NCBI RefSeq assembly: GCF_018555455.1 | Contig: NZ_JAFEJU010000005.1 | Span: forward strand, 62,001-126,000 | Direction of reading: 5' to 3' | Origin: Bifidobacterium colobi | GTDB taxonomy: Bacteria; Actinomycetota; Actinomycetes; Actinomycetales; Bifidobacteriaceae | DNA: 64,000 nt | In this document: positions 20,370 to 31,091 of the stretch, piece by piece | How positions within the stretch are numbered: the stretch's first letter is position 1 | Layout of the letters: each line of letters begins with the position of its first letter | Notes under the pieces: model-generated | What the model was told of the DNA's origin: nothing | The model's input: only the letters and a program-made list of their open reading frames with translations | The model's database searches: none | Made by a program: the position numbers and the translations under genes

Positions 20370-23300
20370 TTATCGAATGACTACTGGATCATATCCCCTG
20401 TTCCAGTAATCGGCTAACTGTTCATTGAACGATCGAGTCGACTGGGCTGGAGTGATGTGGCTGAATGCATCCCTCACATATCGGATAGTGTCGTGTTCCT
20501 GCCCGTCAGGACTCACACGGACAAGTGCAAGCCTGTGCCTATCACCTTGCGACTGCGCAAACGCCACTTCATTGGCGGTCACTGTGAACGTGTCCGCTTC
20601 GGGCAGGTCGATACGGCCTTTGACCTCAATGAAGTATGCACGACCTTGAGCGTCGGTGGAGCGAATGTCAAAACCCTTGTTGCTATGCGGCATCTCGGTT
20701 GGCGTATGGCCCAAACGACGTTCCACACGCATGGCCAGTGCAATGGCACGGCGGTCAACTTCTTCGGTTGATTGAGCAAAAGGTTTGGATTTCCTGATTG
20801 CCGTCGATGGTGTAATCAGCCGTTCAGGAACGATAAGCGCCATACCGCGAATAACCGCTGGCTTGGCCCGAAGCAGAACGTCCTCAGTCAACTCCCTTTC
20901 ACGCTGACCAAGCCGTTCTTCCATCTCCTTGGCATGTTTCATGGCACGACCTGCGCTCATGTGCTTGCCATACTTGCCATGAAGTTCTTCATCATGGAGC
21001 CTGTTGTATTCGCCATACCAGTAGCTGATTTCCGCACCGAGTCGATCCTTGACCTGAGTGAGCACATGCTCGTTCTCAGCGCTTTTGCGAGCTTGCAGCT
21101 CGGCGAGTCTGGGCTTGGTGCCTTGTTCGTACACCATGCTGCGCATTACATCGGTATGATCAGCGTGGAGCCAGGAAGAATCAAGCAGTTGCGTAACGGC
21201 TCCGCTCTCCTCATCGCGTGGGCGATCATAATCCAAATACGGCGGTGCGGGAGAAAACGCCGGTTTATCATGCTCCCCGAGCTGAAGATAATCGAAATGC
21301 CTAGAGATGGCATCACCCTTCACGTCCGTGATTGTTTGTTCAGCGGCAACCATCAAGGTCGGCTCGTCAGGTTGCGTATCGGTACGATCCACGAATACCG
21401 TGCCATGGTCCAGAGTCTCGCCATATTGGTCGATGATGAGATTAGTGACGGCGTCGAGCAATGGCACGCCAGGCGCTATCAGCAGCGCATCCGGCTTGCC
21501 CTGTCCAAGATGTGTGAGGCGAGGTTCAAACGTGATGCGTTCATAGGCATCAGCAACCGTATGATGCCTGTCGATCTGCTCGGCGCGCTTGCGTATGGCA
21601 ACTGGCACGTGGGTCAATTCCCAACGATTCGTTTCACGTTGACGTGCCATGCCTCCGAGGCGTTGGAAAGCAGACAGGAAGAACGCTGAAATATAACCCG
21701 GCTGGAGCTTGCGTTCGCGAGTCTTTTCCATCAGTTCACGTACTTCGCGCACATTGAGGCTGGGGTACATCTCTGGATGAGCGGATCGTTCGCTGATAAG
21801 CCCATCCAATCCTTGCTGCACGCTGCTGTCGATGACCTGGTCAAGTTTGGCTTGCACCTGCGGATCATCGCCGTATTGGATAGCTTGAATCATCAGATCC
21901 TTCAATGGCTTGCCGTCGAATGCCCTGCCATCACCCAATACGTTGAACAAGCGACCGCTGTAGGCTTTGCCTATCGTTTCAATCTTGCCCAGTAGTTTGC
22001 CATAGACTTCACCCTCGCGGGTATTCTTCGCTACGAGGTTCCATAAGAAGCAGGTGCGCTTCTGCCCGATACGGTGAATACGACCGAATCTTTGCTCGAT
22101 GCGGTTCGGATTCCATGGCAAATCATAATTGACCATCAAATCAGCGCGTTGAAGGTTCAGCCCCTCACCTGCGGCATCCGTAGCCACAAGAATACGCACT
22201 GCAGGGTTACTGACGAACCGTTCCTGCACTGCCTTACGCTCATCACGGTTCATACCACCATGAATCACCGTTACCGCTTCAGGCTGCCCCAACAGCGAGG
22301 CGACACGGCGTGATAGATACGTGAGCGTATCCCGATGTTCAGTGAAAATAATCATCTTATGCGGCAGCTCGGCGGTACCCGAATCCAGAACGTGATGTTG
22401 GAGGATATCGGCGAGCTGTGACCATTTCGCATCCACGCCGGCGACACGAACCTCTTTGGCTTTGGCAACAAGATCATTCAGCACGCTGATTTCGTCAGCG
22501 AGTTCCTGCCCGGTGCGAGCTGCCGTGGCGGAGTCCACCACTTGATCAAGTTCCAATTCGAGTTGACCTTGCCCGTTCTCATCAGTCTCATCCCACAAAT
22601 CGTCATAATCATCGACATCTGTTGGCTCATTGACTGACGGCTCAAATATTGCGGCAATGGCTTCTGGATTCTCCTTGATGCGACGCAACAAATCCGAGAG
22701 CCTGTCGCGACGGCGAATCAATGATTGGAGAATCGCTTCGGGACTCGATGCCAATCGACGTTGCAGAATAGTCAAAGCGAAGCCGATACTGTTGGCTCGC
22801 CGTCCATCAGCCTGCAGCAGTTTAGCGGCCGCGTTCATGCCAGAGCGCACGTAATTCGTCACATCCCGATACAAACCGGCCTCACCTGGCGATAATGCAT
22901 ACGACACGGTTTCCGCACGGCGTTCCGGGAACAGTGGTTTGCCGTCAAAGGTACGCAGATCTTCCTTGACCATGCGACGCATCAAGCCTTCGGTATCAGT
23001 ATGTTGGTGACGTGACGGCTTATACAGTCCCGCGAACCGGCCACGGTCCAGCAATGACATGAACAATTGGAAATCCTGTTCCTTACCGGAATGCGGCGTG
23101 GCTGTCATCAGCAGTAGGTTTTCCGCTGTCTCAGCCAGCATCTCCCCTAGCCGGAACCTATTGGTGCGATCCAGATCACCATACTGGTTTTTGAAATGAG
23201 CACTCATGCGATGGGCCTCATCCACAATGGCGATATCCCAATGCACTTCGCCGATCATGTCGCTCAGTTCATCATTGCGTGCAACCTGGTCCATGCGGAT

Positions 23301-23906
23301 AATAAGTCGGTCATGATCACGGAATGGATTGCCCGACGGGGACGTGAATCGCATAGCGGGATTCATCACTTCGAAGTCAAGCGAGAATTTCTGCGCGAGT
23401 TCATCATGCCATTGTTCAGCCAATCCACCCGGACAGACAATAGCTACGCGTTCAGCTGCCGAACGAAGCAGCATCTCCTTGATATAGAGACCGGCCATGA
23501 TGGTTTTGCCGGCACCCGGATCGTCCGCCAACAGGAATCGCATGGGCACTTTGGGCAGCATATCCTCATATACGGCACGTATCTGATGAGGCAACGGGTC
23601 GATATTCGATGAATACACCGCAGCCATCGGATCATACAATGCAGCGTAATGAATGCGCAGCGCTTCGGCAGCCAGACGGAAATCATCCGGATCCGCATCG
23701 AAACGAGGACCGTCGTTTTCTCCGCCCGACAGGGAGCACGCCGCAGCAGCATCCGCATCGATTATTTCCCGACGAATAGTACCGTCCGGCATGGCATACA
23801 CCACATCAATAGCATTACCTACCGGGAAAGTCGCCACTACTTTTACGAGCTGGTGTGGCACCAATCCGCGAATGCAACTGTTCGGCGTGATCTCCTCAAG
23901 CTTCAT
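20370..23906 (-). CDS. SNF2/DEAH-type helicase with C-terminal DUF3883 domain (DrmD-like, defence-associated)
   Basis: A 1178-residue superfamily 2 helicase. Motif I DDPGAGKT is at 128-135, motif II DEAH at 229-232, motif III LLMTATPHSGKEQ follows. The C-terminal lobe has ILVATDAAGEGLNLQRADLMVNYDLPWNPNRIEQRFGRIHRIGQ. The last ~110 residues look like DUF3883, a nuclease-fold relative (GFDIRSTDAQGRAYFIEVKGR, with D...E-V-K). This architecture matches helicases of phage-defence loci such as DrmD of DISARM. It is the first gene of the three-gene module and starts 10 bases after the ftsK stop with no strong ribosome site, so it is expressed by read-through or from a promoter inside ftsK. Confidence 0.88.
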   Translation of the reverse strand: MKLEEITPNSCIRGLVPHQLVKVVATFPVGNAIDVVYAMPDGTIRREIIDADAAAACSLSGGENDGPRFDADPDDFRLAAEALRIHYAALYDPMAAVYSSNIDPLPHQIRAVYEDMLPKVPMRFLLADDPGAGKTIMAGLYIKEMLLRSAAERVAIVCPGGLAEQWHDELAQKFSLDFEVMNPAMRFTSPSGNPFRDHDRLIIRMDQVARNDELSDMIGEVHWDIAIVDEAHRMSAHFKNQYGDLDRTNRFRLGEMLAETAENLLLMTATPHSGKEQDFQLFMSLLDRGRFAGLYKPSRHQHTDTEGLMRRMVKEDLRTFDGKPLFPERRAETVSYALSPGEAGLYRDVTNYVRSGMNAAAKLLQADGRRANSIGFALTILQRRLASSPEAILQSLIRRRDRLSDLLRRIKENPEAIAAIFEPSVNEPTDVDDYDDLWDETDENGQGQLELELDQVVDSATAARTGQELADEISVLNDLVAKAKEVRVAGVDAKWSQLADILQHHVLDSGTAELPHKMIIFTEHRDTLTYLSRRVASLLGQPEAVTVIHGGMNRDERKAVQERFVSNPAVRILVATDAAGEGLNLQRADLMVNYDLPWNPNRIEQRFGRIHRIGQKRTCFLWNLVAKNTREGEVYGKLLGKIETIGKAYSGRLFNVLGDGRAFDGKPLKDLMIQAIQYGDDPQVQAKLDQVIDSSVQQGLDGLISERSAHPEMYPSLNVREVRELMEKTRERKLQPGYISAFFLSAFQRLGGMARQRETNRWELTHVPVAIRKRAEQIDRHHTVADAYERITFEPRLTHLGQGKPDALLIAPGVPLLDAVTNLIIDQYGETLDHGTVFVDRTDTQPDEPTLMVAAEQTITDVKGDAISRHFDYLQLGEHDKPAFSPAPPYLDYDRPRDEESGAVTQLLDSSWLHADHTDVMRSMVYEQGTKPRLAELQARKSAENEHVLTQVKDRLGAEISYWYGEYNRLHDEELHGKYGKHMSAGRAMKHAKEMEERLGQRERELTEDVLLRAKPAVIRGMALIVPERLITPSTAIRKSKPFAQSTEEVDRRAIALAMRVERRLGHTPTEMPHSNKGFDIRSTDAQGRAYFIEVKGRIDLPEADTFTVTANEVAFAQSQGDRHRLALVRVSPDGQEHDTIRYVRDAFSHITPAQSTRSFNEQLADYWNRGYDPVVIR

Positions 23907-23916
23907 AGGCCGTCGC

Positions 23917-26871
23917 TTACTCTCCGCCGAGTTCGCATTGGGCGGGGGCCGAAGGAGTCAAAGACGTGGTTTCGCCGCGGATGAAGGCAAGGACCTGCGG
24001 CAGGTCCTGCGGCTGTACCAGCACTTCTCGTGCCTTCGAGCCTTCGGACGGGCCCACCACACCACGCGATTCCAACAAATCCATGAGTCGACCGGCCTTG
24101 GCGAAGCCGACGCGGAGCTTACGCTGCAGCATGGAGGTGGAACCGAACTGCGAGGTGACCACAAGCTCGGCGGCCTGCAGCAACACGTCCATATCGTCGC
24201 CGATCTCCTCGTCTATATCGGCGCCGCCCTTCTTCTCGGCTTCCTTGGCCATCTCCTCAATGTCTTCGCGGTACTTCGGCTTGCGCTGCGTGCGTACGAA
24301 TTCCACAGCCTTGCGAATCTCCGATTCGGACACCCAGGAACCCTGCACACGAATCGGCTTGGCGGAGCCCATCGGCAGGAACAACGCGTCGCCCTGACCG
24401 ATCAGGGTTTCCGCGCCCACCGTATCCAAAATGACTCGGGAATCCGTAGCCGAGGAGGTAGCGAACGCCAAGCGGGAAGGAATGTTGGCCTTGATGAGAC
24501 CGGTCACCACGTCCACGGACGGGCGCTGCGTGGCAAGCACCAGATGCACGCCTGCCGCTCGCGCCAACTGCGTGATGCGCTGAATGGAGCTTTCCACATC
24601 GTTCTTGGCCACCATCATCAAATCGGCCATCTCGTCCACCACCACAAGGATGTACGGGTATGGAGCCACCTTGCGCTTGGAGCCAAGCGGCGCATGCACC
24701 TTGCCGGCGCGTACGGCCTCGTTGAAGTCCTTGACGTGGCGGAATCCGAAGTATTCCAGATCAGAGTAACGCGCGTCCATCTCCTTGACCACCCATTCCA
24801 ATGCCTGCGCGGCCTTCTTCGGATCGGTGATGATCGGAGTCAACAGGTGCGGAATGCCCGCATAAGCGGACAGTTCCACGCGCTTCGGATCGACCATGAT
24901 CAGACGCACCTGCTCAGGTGTGGCACGCATGATGATGGAGGTCAACATCGAGTTGATGAAGCTCGACTTACCGGAACCGGTGGCACCAGCCACTAGCAGA
25001 TGCGGCATCTTGGTCAGGTCGGCGGTCACGAAGTGGCCCTCCACATCCTTGCCGATACCGGAAAGCATCGGGTTCGGATCATTCACGGCCTTATCGGAAC
25101 GCAACACGTCACCCAAGTGCACGATCTCGCGATCCTCGTTCGGAATCTCAATGCCGATAGCCGATTTGCCGGGAATCGGCGAAAGGATACGCACATCGGA
25201 ACTGGCCACCGCATACGCGATATTGCGCTGCAGGTTGGTGACCTTCTCCACCTTCACACCGGGGCCAAGTTCCACCTCATACTGGGTCACGGACGGGCCG
25301 CGCAGGAAGCCCACCACCTTGGCATCCACGTTGAACTGTTCAAACGTGGAAGTCAGCGCACGAATCACACGATCATTGGCGGGCGTGCGCATCGCATGCG
25401 GCTGTCCCTTGGTCAGCAGGTTCAAATCAGGCAACTGGTACGGGCGATTCTCATCATCATCGGCAGCCGCATCACCATCAGCGACCGCACCGGATTGGCC
25501 TACGCCGCTGCCATCCGCATCAGCACCTGCATATGGTGCCGTAGCATTGCCAGCATTACCAGCCGCACCGGCAGCTGCAGCGGCCGCACTCAGCGCCCAT
25601 GGATCGTTTGCCGCAGCACCGGACGGCATCGCCACAGTCGCACCACCGCTGACAACACGCGGCACAGCGGCACCGGCAGCGCCAAGCGCCGCGTCTGCCG
25701 CGGCCCCGCTCAAAGCCGTAGTCGCGCCGACTGCATCATCGGCAAGCGGCGCATCACCCGCCACATGCGGGCGACCATCATAGGCGGACGAGGCAATCGT
25801 GCGGCCGCCTACACCAGAGCCAGTACCATGCGCACCCGCACCATCCAAAATCTCACCGGTCGACGAATCCACCACTGGGGTTTCCGCAGTGGCACCATGC
25901 TGGCTTGCCGCACGATCGAAGGGATCATCGGCAGCATAGCGATCCAGTCGCTTATCATCCTCATCCTTGGATTTATGCCCAAACAGACGGGTAAACCAAC
26001 CAAACTTGCCGTCGCTCTCCCCCTCGTCGGCATCCTCGTCATCCGTGCCATCATGAGCGGGCACACCATCGGCGAACGCCAGCGTGGCATCGCCCAGACG
26101 TACCTCGTTCGGGAACTGCGAGCGACTGCCGTCCGCATCATCATCCGCAGCCTCATCCTTGGGCTTGTATGGTTTGCGCTGAACCATCGCCAGCAGTTTG
26201 CGCGCTTCCTCAGGCAGATCGGTCACATGTGTGCCGGTGATCATCAGCAGCGAGAACAGGCCGAACACCACGAACACCACGATGGCGAACGCGGCGGAAA
26301 GCCCCCACGCCAATGGAGAGCCGAGGAAGAAGCCGAACAGGCCACCGGCCGATTGCAGCACAGTGATATCGAATGTGGTGTGCCCTGAGGCGAGCGCCAC
26401 GTCGATGATCGAGCAGATCGACCACATGAGCAGCACCCAGCCGGTGATCACGCGCGGATTGCTGGAGCCTCGCCCGGAATTGCGCATCAAGCGGAAGGCG
26501 ACGGCGGCCAACAGCACCGGCAGTACCACGCTCATCACGCCGAGCACACCGGATGCCATGGCATGCAGCAGTCTGCCGAACGCGCCATTGACGCGGAACC
26601 ATTCGGATGCGCAGAACAGCACCGCGAGAATGAGTAGCAGGAAGCACAGGCCGTCCCGACGGTAGGCGGGATCATAGTCGCCCACACCGGTGACCGCTCG
26701 CACACCGGAGCCGAACGCCCGCGGAATGGCGAGCAGGATTTTCTTCCATACCGGCTCGGGTTCGAAGTCGATCTCGGGTTGGACTTTGGTTTCGCCGTCG
26801 TGCGTGGAATCGTTCTCGCTGCTCTTCTTGCGGCGGGATGAGGTGCTGTTTGAGGATGCTGTACGTGCCAT
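23917..26871 (-). CDS. ftsK: DNA translocase FtsK/SpoIIIE
   Basis: The septal DNA pump that clears chromosome termini and activates Xer recombination at dif. From the preferred ATG 26871 ([16 protein letters not shown]) it is 984 residues; an in-frame ATG at 26919 also exists. The N-terminus has about four membrane segments, followed by a long Ala/Gly/Asp-rich linker. The motor has Walker [12 protein letters not shown] and Walker [14 protein letters not shown]. The C-terminal gamma winged helix ([31 protein letters not shown]) recognises KOPS. A xerC gene lies at 55.5 kb in this window. Divergent from the Fic-family gene. Confidence 0.95.
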   Translation of the reverse strand: MARTASSNSTSSRRKKSSENDSTHDGETKVQPEIDFEPEPVWKKILLAIPRAFGSGVRAVTGVGDYDPAYRRDGLCFLLLILAVLFCASEWFRVNGAFGRLLHAMASGVLGVMSVVLPVLLAAVAFRLMRNSGRGSSNPRVITGWVLLMWSICSIIDVALASGHTTFDITVLQSAGGLFGFFLGSPLAWGLSAAFAIVVFVVFGLFSLLMITGTHVTDLPEEARKLLAMVQRKPYKPKDEAADDDADGSRSQFPNEVRLGDATLAFADGVPAHDGTDDEDADEGESDGKFGWFTRLFGHKSKDEDDKRLDRYAADDPFDRAASQHGATAETPVVDSSTGEILDGAGAHGTGSGVGGRTIASSAYDGRPHVAGDAPLADDAVGATTALSGAAADAALGAAGAAVPRVVSGGATVAMPSGAAANDPWALSAAAAAAGAAGNAGNATAPYAGADADGSGVGQSGAVADGDAAADDDENRPYQLPDLNLLTKGQPHAMRTPANDRVIRALTSTFEQFNVDAKVVGFLRGPSVTQYEVELGPGVKVEKVTNLQRNIAYAVASSDVRILSPIPGKSAIGIEIPNEDREIVHLGDVLRSDKAVNDPNPMLSGIGKDVEGHFVTADLTKMPHLLVAGATGSGKSSFINSMLTSIIMRATPEQVRLIMVDPKRVELSAYAGIPHLLTPIITDPKKAAQALEWVVKEMDARYSDLEYFGFRHVKDFNEAVRAGKVHAPLGSKRKVAPYPYILVVVDEMADLMMVAKNDVESSIQRITQLARAAGVHLVLATQRPSVDVVTGLIKANIPSRLAFATSSATDSRVILDTVGAETLIGQGDALFLPMGSAKPIRVQGSWVSESEIRKAVEFVRTQRKPKYREDIEEMAKEAEKKGGADIDEEIGDDMDVLLQAAELVVTSQFGSTSMLQRKLRVGFAKAGRLMDLLESRGVVGPSEGSKAREVLVQPQDLPQVLAFIRGETTSLTPSAPAQCELGGE

Positions 26872-26943
26872 ATCGCGTCTGATTCTACATGCACGGGGGT
26901 TCATGACCACATTCGACACGATTCATGGCTTATCATGGGTTGC

Positions 26944-27753
26944 ATGACACCCGCAGAGCGTGCGAGCGCAGTCGCATTTGCACTCAGGAACTGCGCACTG
27001 GAGGCCATGACGCCGGGCGAGGCAACGATGCGAGCCGCGGCGGCTTACGAGCAGGGCAGCCAGGATGTGAGCCATTTAATCGACGTGGCCGATGAGCAGA
27101 CCGCCATGCGCATCAACGCGGCCGGCCCAACCGGCGAGAATCGGCTTTCGGACGGTTCTTTGGACGATCATGCCACGGACCGTGCGGACGCGGTGTTCGC
27201 GCGCACGGTGCTGTTGGCGGAGCGTCGATGGAATCCTTCCGGTGACTTGGATGAGTTGGTGGCGATCCACCGTGGTCTGTTCGAGGGCGTGTTCGATGAT
27301 GCCGGCAAGCTGCGCACGTCCAACACCACGCGCGAGGTGACCAATGACCGGGCGCGTGCGAATAATCCGGAGGCGTTCTTCCCGGCGGCGCTGATTGAAA
27401 CCGGTGCGCATAACATTGCGATGGAGCTTGCGGATAACCGGAACCTGCATGCGTTGGACAGGGATGTGTTCATCCGTAAGTTCGCCACGATCTATGACGA
27501 ACTCGGTTATCTGCATCCGTTCCGCGGCGGCAATGCGATGGTGCTGCGCATGTTCGGCTCTCGGCTCGCCCATGATGCCGGCTGGGATTTGGATTGGGGC
27601 GTGGTGACGCGTGAAGCGTATCGCGCGGCCAAGCATACGGCGTATCGCGGGGATATCACCGCGTTCGAGCGCATGTTCGAAGCGATGCTGCGCCCGGCGA
27701 ATCCAACGCGCGTGTTCCTGATTGCCGGATGGAATCAGGGGCCAGCTCACTGA
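26944..27753 (+). CDS. Fic/DOC-family protein with degenerate active-site motif
   Basis: A Fic-fold protein of 269 residues (272 if the ATG at 26935 is used; neither has a ribosome site, so the mRNA may be leaderless). The Fic flap region is recognisable (LFEGVFDDAGKLRTSN). The core helix motif reads HPFRGGNAMVLR instead of the canonical H-x-F-x-[D/E]-G-N-G-R-x2-R. The histidine is kept, but the acidic metal ligand is Gly, the second Gly is Ala and the first Arg is Met. AMP transfer of the classic kind is therefore unlikely. No antitoxin partner is adjacent. It ends three bases from the convergent miaA stop. Confidence 0.8.
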   Translation: MTPAERASAVAFALRNCALEAMTPGEATMRAAAAYEQGSQDVSHLIDVADEQTAMRINAAGPTGENRLSDGSLDDHATDRADAVFARTVLLAERRWNPSGDLDELVAIHRGLFEGVFDDAGKLRTSNTTREVTNDRARANNPEAFFPAALIETGAHNIAMELADNRNLHALDRDVFIRKFATIYDELGYLHPFRGGNAMVLRMFGSRLAHDAGWDLDWGVVTREAYRAAKHTAYRGDITAFERMFEAMLRPANPTRVFLIAGWNQGPAH

Positions 27754-27756
27754 TTG

Positions 27757-28743
27757 TTATGCGGCGATGTCGCCGAGGTGGTGTTGAACGTAGGCGTCGG
27801 CTTGAGCGTCGATGGGATCGTAGTCGCCGGCGTCCGCGTGCGCGATGATGGCCATCGCATTGTCCACCAGCTTCGGATTCAACGCCTGCAGCCAATGGAT
27901 GCGCGGATCGCGGCCGAACCAGCCCATTTGCTTGCGGGCAAGACGCTTGGTTTTCTGCGCGATATCGGCGAACGTGTCATATTCATCCCAAATGCCATCA
28001 AGCAGATCGATGATCTGCTGGTAGCCGAGCGCTCGTACCGCCGTGGCGCCAAGCCGCGGACGTAGACGCTCCACCTCTTCCACGAAACCGTTGGTCATCA
28101 TCTGCTTGGTGCGCAGATCAATGCGATGATCCAAATCCTCACGGCTTAGATCCAAACCGATCTGCACCGAAGGAATCACATACCGGTAGCGCGGCAGACT
28201 GGCCGAATACGGCCGGCCGGTCAGTTCGATAACCTCCAACGCGCGGATGGTGCGACGTGGATTATGCGGATCCATGCGGGCCGCCGCTTCGGGATCCTTG
28301 GCTTTAAGCTCCTCGAAGAGGGCTCCGGCACCCTCGGTTTTCTCCCGCTCCTCGTACTTCTTGCGAATCTCGGGGTCGGTGCCGGGGAAGGAAATATCGT
28401 CGATGGCCGCACGCGCATACAGGCCGGAACCGCCAACGAGAATCGGGCGGATGCCACGGGACTGCAGGTCGGCGATGGTTTGGCGAGCCAATTCCTGGAA
28501 GCGAGCCACGCTCATCGACTCCTCTGGGTCGATGATGTCGATCAGATGATGCGGTACGGCCGCCTGCTCTTCGGCAGTCGGCTTCGCGGTACCGATATCC
28601 ATGCCACGGTACATCTGGTAGGCATCGGCGTTGACGATTTCGGCTCGCTCGCCTTGCTCGGCCAAACGCTTGGCGATGGCGATGCCGAGGCCGGTTTTGC
28701 CGGAGGCTGTTGGTCCGACGATGGATACGACTCGTTGAGCCAT
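27757..28743 (-). CDS. miaA: tRNA dimethylallyltransferase MiaA
   Basis: Adds the dimethylallyl group to N6 of A37 in tRNAs that read UNN codons. P-loop GPTASGKT is near residues 9-16, followed by [29 protein letters not shown] and the substrate-loop [13 protein letters not shown]. The ATG at 28743 is chosen because AAGGAAG lies at good distance; a GTG two codons earlier is less likely. It is 328 residues. It follows miaB by 11 bases, so the two successive enzymes of ms2i6A37 synthesis are co-transcribed. Confidence 0.95.
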   Translation of the reverse strand: MAQRVVSIVGPTASGKTGLGIAIAKRLAEQGERAEIVNADAYQMYRGMDIGTAKPTAEEQAAVPHHLIDIIDPEESMSVARFQELARQTIADLQSRGIRPILVGGSGLYARAAIDDISFPGTDPEIRKKYEEREKTEGAGALFEELKAKDPEAAARMDPHNPRRTIRALEVIELTGRPYSASLPRYRYVIPSVQIGLDLSREDLDHRIDLRTKQMMTNGFVEEVERLRPRLGATAVRALGYQQIIDLLDGIWDEYDTFADIAQKTKRLARKQMGWFGRDPRIHWLQALNPKLVDNAMAIIAHADAGDYDPIDAQADAYVQHHLGDIAA

Positions 28744-28754
28744 GAGCACTTCCT

Positions 28755-30209
28755 TCAGTGACGAACGGAATAGGTTTGACCAGCGGCGATATCCGGGTCG
28801 GCGAGCAGGTTGTGGCGACCGGCATGCGTCACGGTCACGGTCACGAAATCACCGACCTCCGGCACCGGTTGGCCTTCCGGCACACCGATATGCACCAGCA
28901 CGCCGGTCTTCTCGCGGCCGGAGACACGATGCGTATCCGAATCCTTCTTACCGAGTTTGCCGGTGATCATCACCTCAACATCCCTGCCCACGAAGCTTTC
29001 CATGTTCTCCTGCGTGATTTCCTCCTGCAGGGCCACCAACCGGTCGAAACGCTCCTGCACCACGTCACGGGGAATCTGCTCCATCGAAGCGGCCGGAGTA
29101 CCGGGGCGCGGCGAATAGATGAACATGAACGCGGTGGAGAATCGGGCTTTGCGCACCACGTCCAGCGTGGCTTGGAAGTCCTCTTCGGTCTCGCCAGGGA
29201 AACCGACGATGATATCGGTGGAAATCTGCGCATCCGGCATGGCGGCACGGATACGGCCCAGAATGTCCAGGAATTTGGCGGAACGGTAGGAGCGTCGCAT
29301 GGCGCGCAGAATACGGTCGGAGCCGGATTGCAGCGGGAAATGCAGCTGGTGCATGATATTCGGCGTTTCCGCCATTGCAGCGATTACATCATCGGTGAAT
29401 GCTGCCGGATGAGGCGATGTGAATCGTACACGTTCCAAGCCCTCGATCTCACCGCAAGCGCGCAGCAGTTTGCTGAACGCGTACCGGTCACCGATGCCAT
29501 AGCCGTAGGAGTTCACGTTCTGGCCAAGCAGCGTGACCTCCTTGGCGCCATCGGCCACGCATTTGCGAATCTCAGCCAATACATCGCCTGGACGGCGATC
29601 CTTCTCCTTGCCGCGCGTGGTGGGCACAATGCAGAACGTGCAGGTGTTGTTGCAGCCCACGGAAATAGCCACCCATGAGCTTACGCGGGAGGCGCGCGCA
29701 GCCGGCAGCTGGCTTGGGAATTCCTGCAGCTGATCGCTGACACGCACCTGAGGCTTGTCAGTCAAGCGATTCTGGTCAAGCAGTTTCGGCAGATCCTCAA
29801 TATTCTTGGTGCCGAACACGGCGGCCACCCACGGCTTACGCTTGGCGATGCGTTCGCGGTCAAGCTGGGCCATGCAACCGCCCACCGCGATCTGCAGGTT
29901 CGGACGCTGCAGTTTGATGCGGTTGAACAGGCCGATAGTGCCATACATGCGCTCGGCAGCGTTCTCACGCACCGCACAAGTATTGAGCACGATCACATCG
30001 AAATCATGAGCATCGATCTGCTCCTGCGTGGCCGGCACATAGCCATCGGCCTCCAATACACCGGCGATGCGTTCGGAATCGTGCACGTTCATCTGGCATC
30101 CCAGCGTATGGATATGAAATACGCCCTTGCCTCGCTCCCCGAGCAGGCTGTCAGTTCCATCGGCTGCAATCGAGGCGCGCTCCACCTCGGTCATCATGTC
30201 TTCATTCAT
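28755..30209 (-). CDS. miaB: tRNA-2-methylthio-N6-dimethylallyladenosine synthase MiaB
   Basis: Radical-SAM methylthiotransferase that acts after MiaA on A37. The N-terminal UPF0004 domain carries three cluster cysteines (LGCQMN, NTCAVRE, GGCMAQ). The radical SAM motif is CNNTCTFC (C-x3-C-x2-C). A C-terminal TRAM domain starts near residue 400 ([13 protein letters not shown]). It is 484 residues, the usual size. Ahead of miaA on the same strand, divergent from the alarmone synthetase gene. Confidence 0.96.
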   Translation of the reverse strand: MNEDMMTEVERASIAADGTDSLLGERGKGVFHIHTLGCQMNVHDSERIAGVLEADGYVPATQEQIDAHDFDVIVLNTCAVRENAAERMYGTIGLFNRIKLQRPNLQIAVGGCMAQLDRERIAKRKPWVAAVFGTKNIEDLPKLLDQNRLTDKPQVRVSDQLQEFPSQLPAARASRVSSWVAISVGCNNTCTFCIVPTTRGKEKDRRPGDVLAEIRKCVADGAKEVTLLGQNVNSYGYGIGDRYAFSKLLRACGEIEGLERVRFTSPHPAAFTDDVIAAMAETPNIMHQLHFPLQSGSDRILRAMRRSYRSAKFLDILGRIRAAMPDAQISTDIIVGFPGETEEDFQATLDVVRKARFSTAFMFIYSPRPGTPAASMEQIPRDVVQERFDRLVALQEEITQENMESFVGRDVEVMITGKLGKKDSDTHRVSGREKTGVLVHIGVPEGQPVPEVGDFVTVTVTHAGRHNLLADPDIAAGQTYSVRH

Positions 30210-30282
30210 AAATTGCGATTCTAACTGCCGGGTTCGTCATGGGGCGCGATGTACCGATAAAGCCATCTACAAGCGCTGAACG

Positions 30283-31083
30283 ATGAAGCATTTTAGAAGA
30301 TTCTCCGACTCCGCCCAGTTTCATCAAAAAGGTCCGAGTATATTAATTGGCGTGATACTCGACCGACATAATCGACTCAACACCGCAGACCTCAACGCCC
30401 GTTTGAAGATGCTGGACCTGCCGGAAGGCCGGTTCAGCGCCGACGAAATCACCGAATTCATCGATCAGATGCAGGTGTATGAGGGCGCGATGTATGAGAT
30501 CAGCACCAAACTGGAGATTCTCGACGATGAGTTCCAGGTGAGATTCAGCCACGATCCGATTCACCATATGGAGCGCCGTTTGAAATCGGTGAATTCCATT
30601 ATCGGCAAGCTTGAGCGCAAGGGTCTGCCCATCAGCGTGAATTCCATCAAGGATAACCTGTTCGATGTGGCAGGCATTCGCGTGATCTGCAACTATCGCG
30701 ACGACGTGTACTCCGTGTCGAACTATCTCTCCTCCCAGTCGGATATCCAAGTGCTGCGCGTCAAGGACTACATCAAGAATCCGAAACAGAACGGCTACCG
30801 TTCCCTGCATGTGATCTACGCGGTGCCGGTGTTCCTTTCATCCGGCGCGCATTACACGCCGGTCGAAGTGCAGTTCCGCACCATCGCCATGGATTACTGG
30901 GCGTCGCTGGAGCATGCGCTGCGCTATAAAACCGATCTGCCGGATGCCAAGCTCAACGAACATTCGCAGACATTGTTGGATTGCTCGCGCAGTCTGCAGA
31001 ACATCGAAGTGCAGATGCAGAACATCCATCGTGACATCAACGGCGCTCCCCAAGTCGGCGAAGCACCGAAGACCACGGACTGA
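30283..31083 (+). CDS. Small alarmone synthetase (RelQ/RelP-type GTP pyrophosphokinase)
   Basis: A single RelA/SpoT synthetase domain protein that makes (p)ppGpp from GTP/GDP and ATP. The conserved core reads LKSVNSIIGKLERKGL, DNLFDVAGIRVICNYRDDVY, RVKDYIKNPKQNGYRSLHVIYAVP and VEVQFRTIAMDYWASLEHALRYK. There is no HD hydrolase and no TGS/ACT region, so it is the short class (266 residues). The start is uncertain. ATG 30283 has no ribosome site. A GTG at 30352 lies seven bases after TATATT and could be a leaderless start. Convergent with the DMT transporter gene, eight bases apart. Confidence 0.88.
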   Translation: MKHFRRFSDSAQFHQKGPSILIGVILDRHNRLNTADLNARLKMLDLPEGRFSADEITEFIDQMQVYEGAMYEISTKLEILDDEFQVRFSHDPIHHMERRLKSVNSIIGKLERKGLPISVNSIKDNLFDVAGIRVICNYRDDVYSVSNYLSSQSDIQVLRVKDYIKNPKQNGYRSLHVIYAVPVFLSSGAHYTPVEVQFRTIAMDYWASLEHALRYKTDLPDAKLNEHSQTLLDCSRSLQNIEVQMQNIHRDINGAPQVGEAPKTTD

Positions 31084-31091
31084 GCACAGAA

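Noticed and set aside
14001..23906. Complete DISARM system
   Set aside because: The helicase is DrmD-like, but no DrmA, DrmB (DUF1998) or DrmC (phospholipase D) genes are present.
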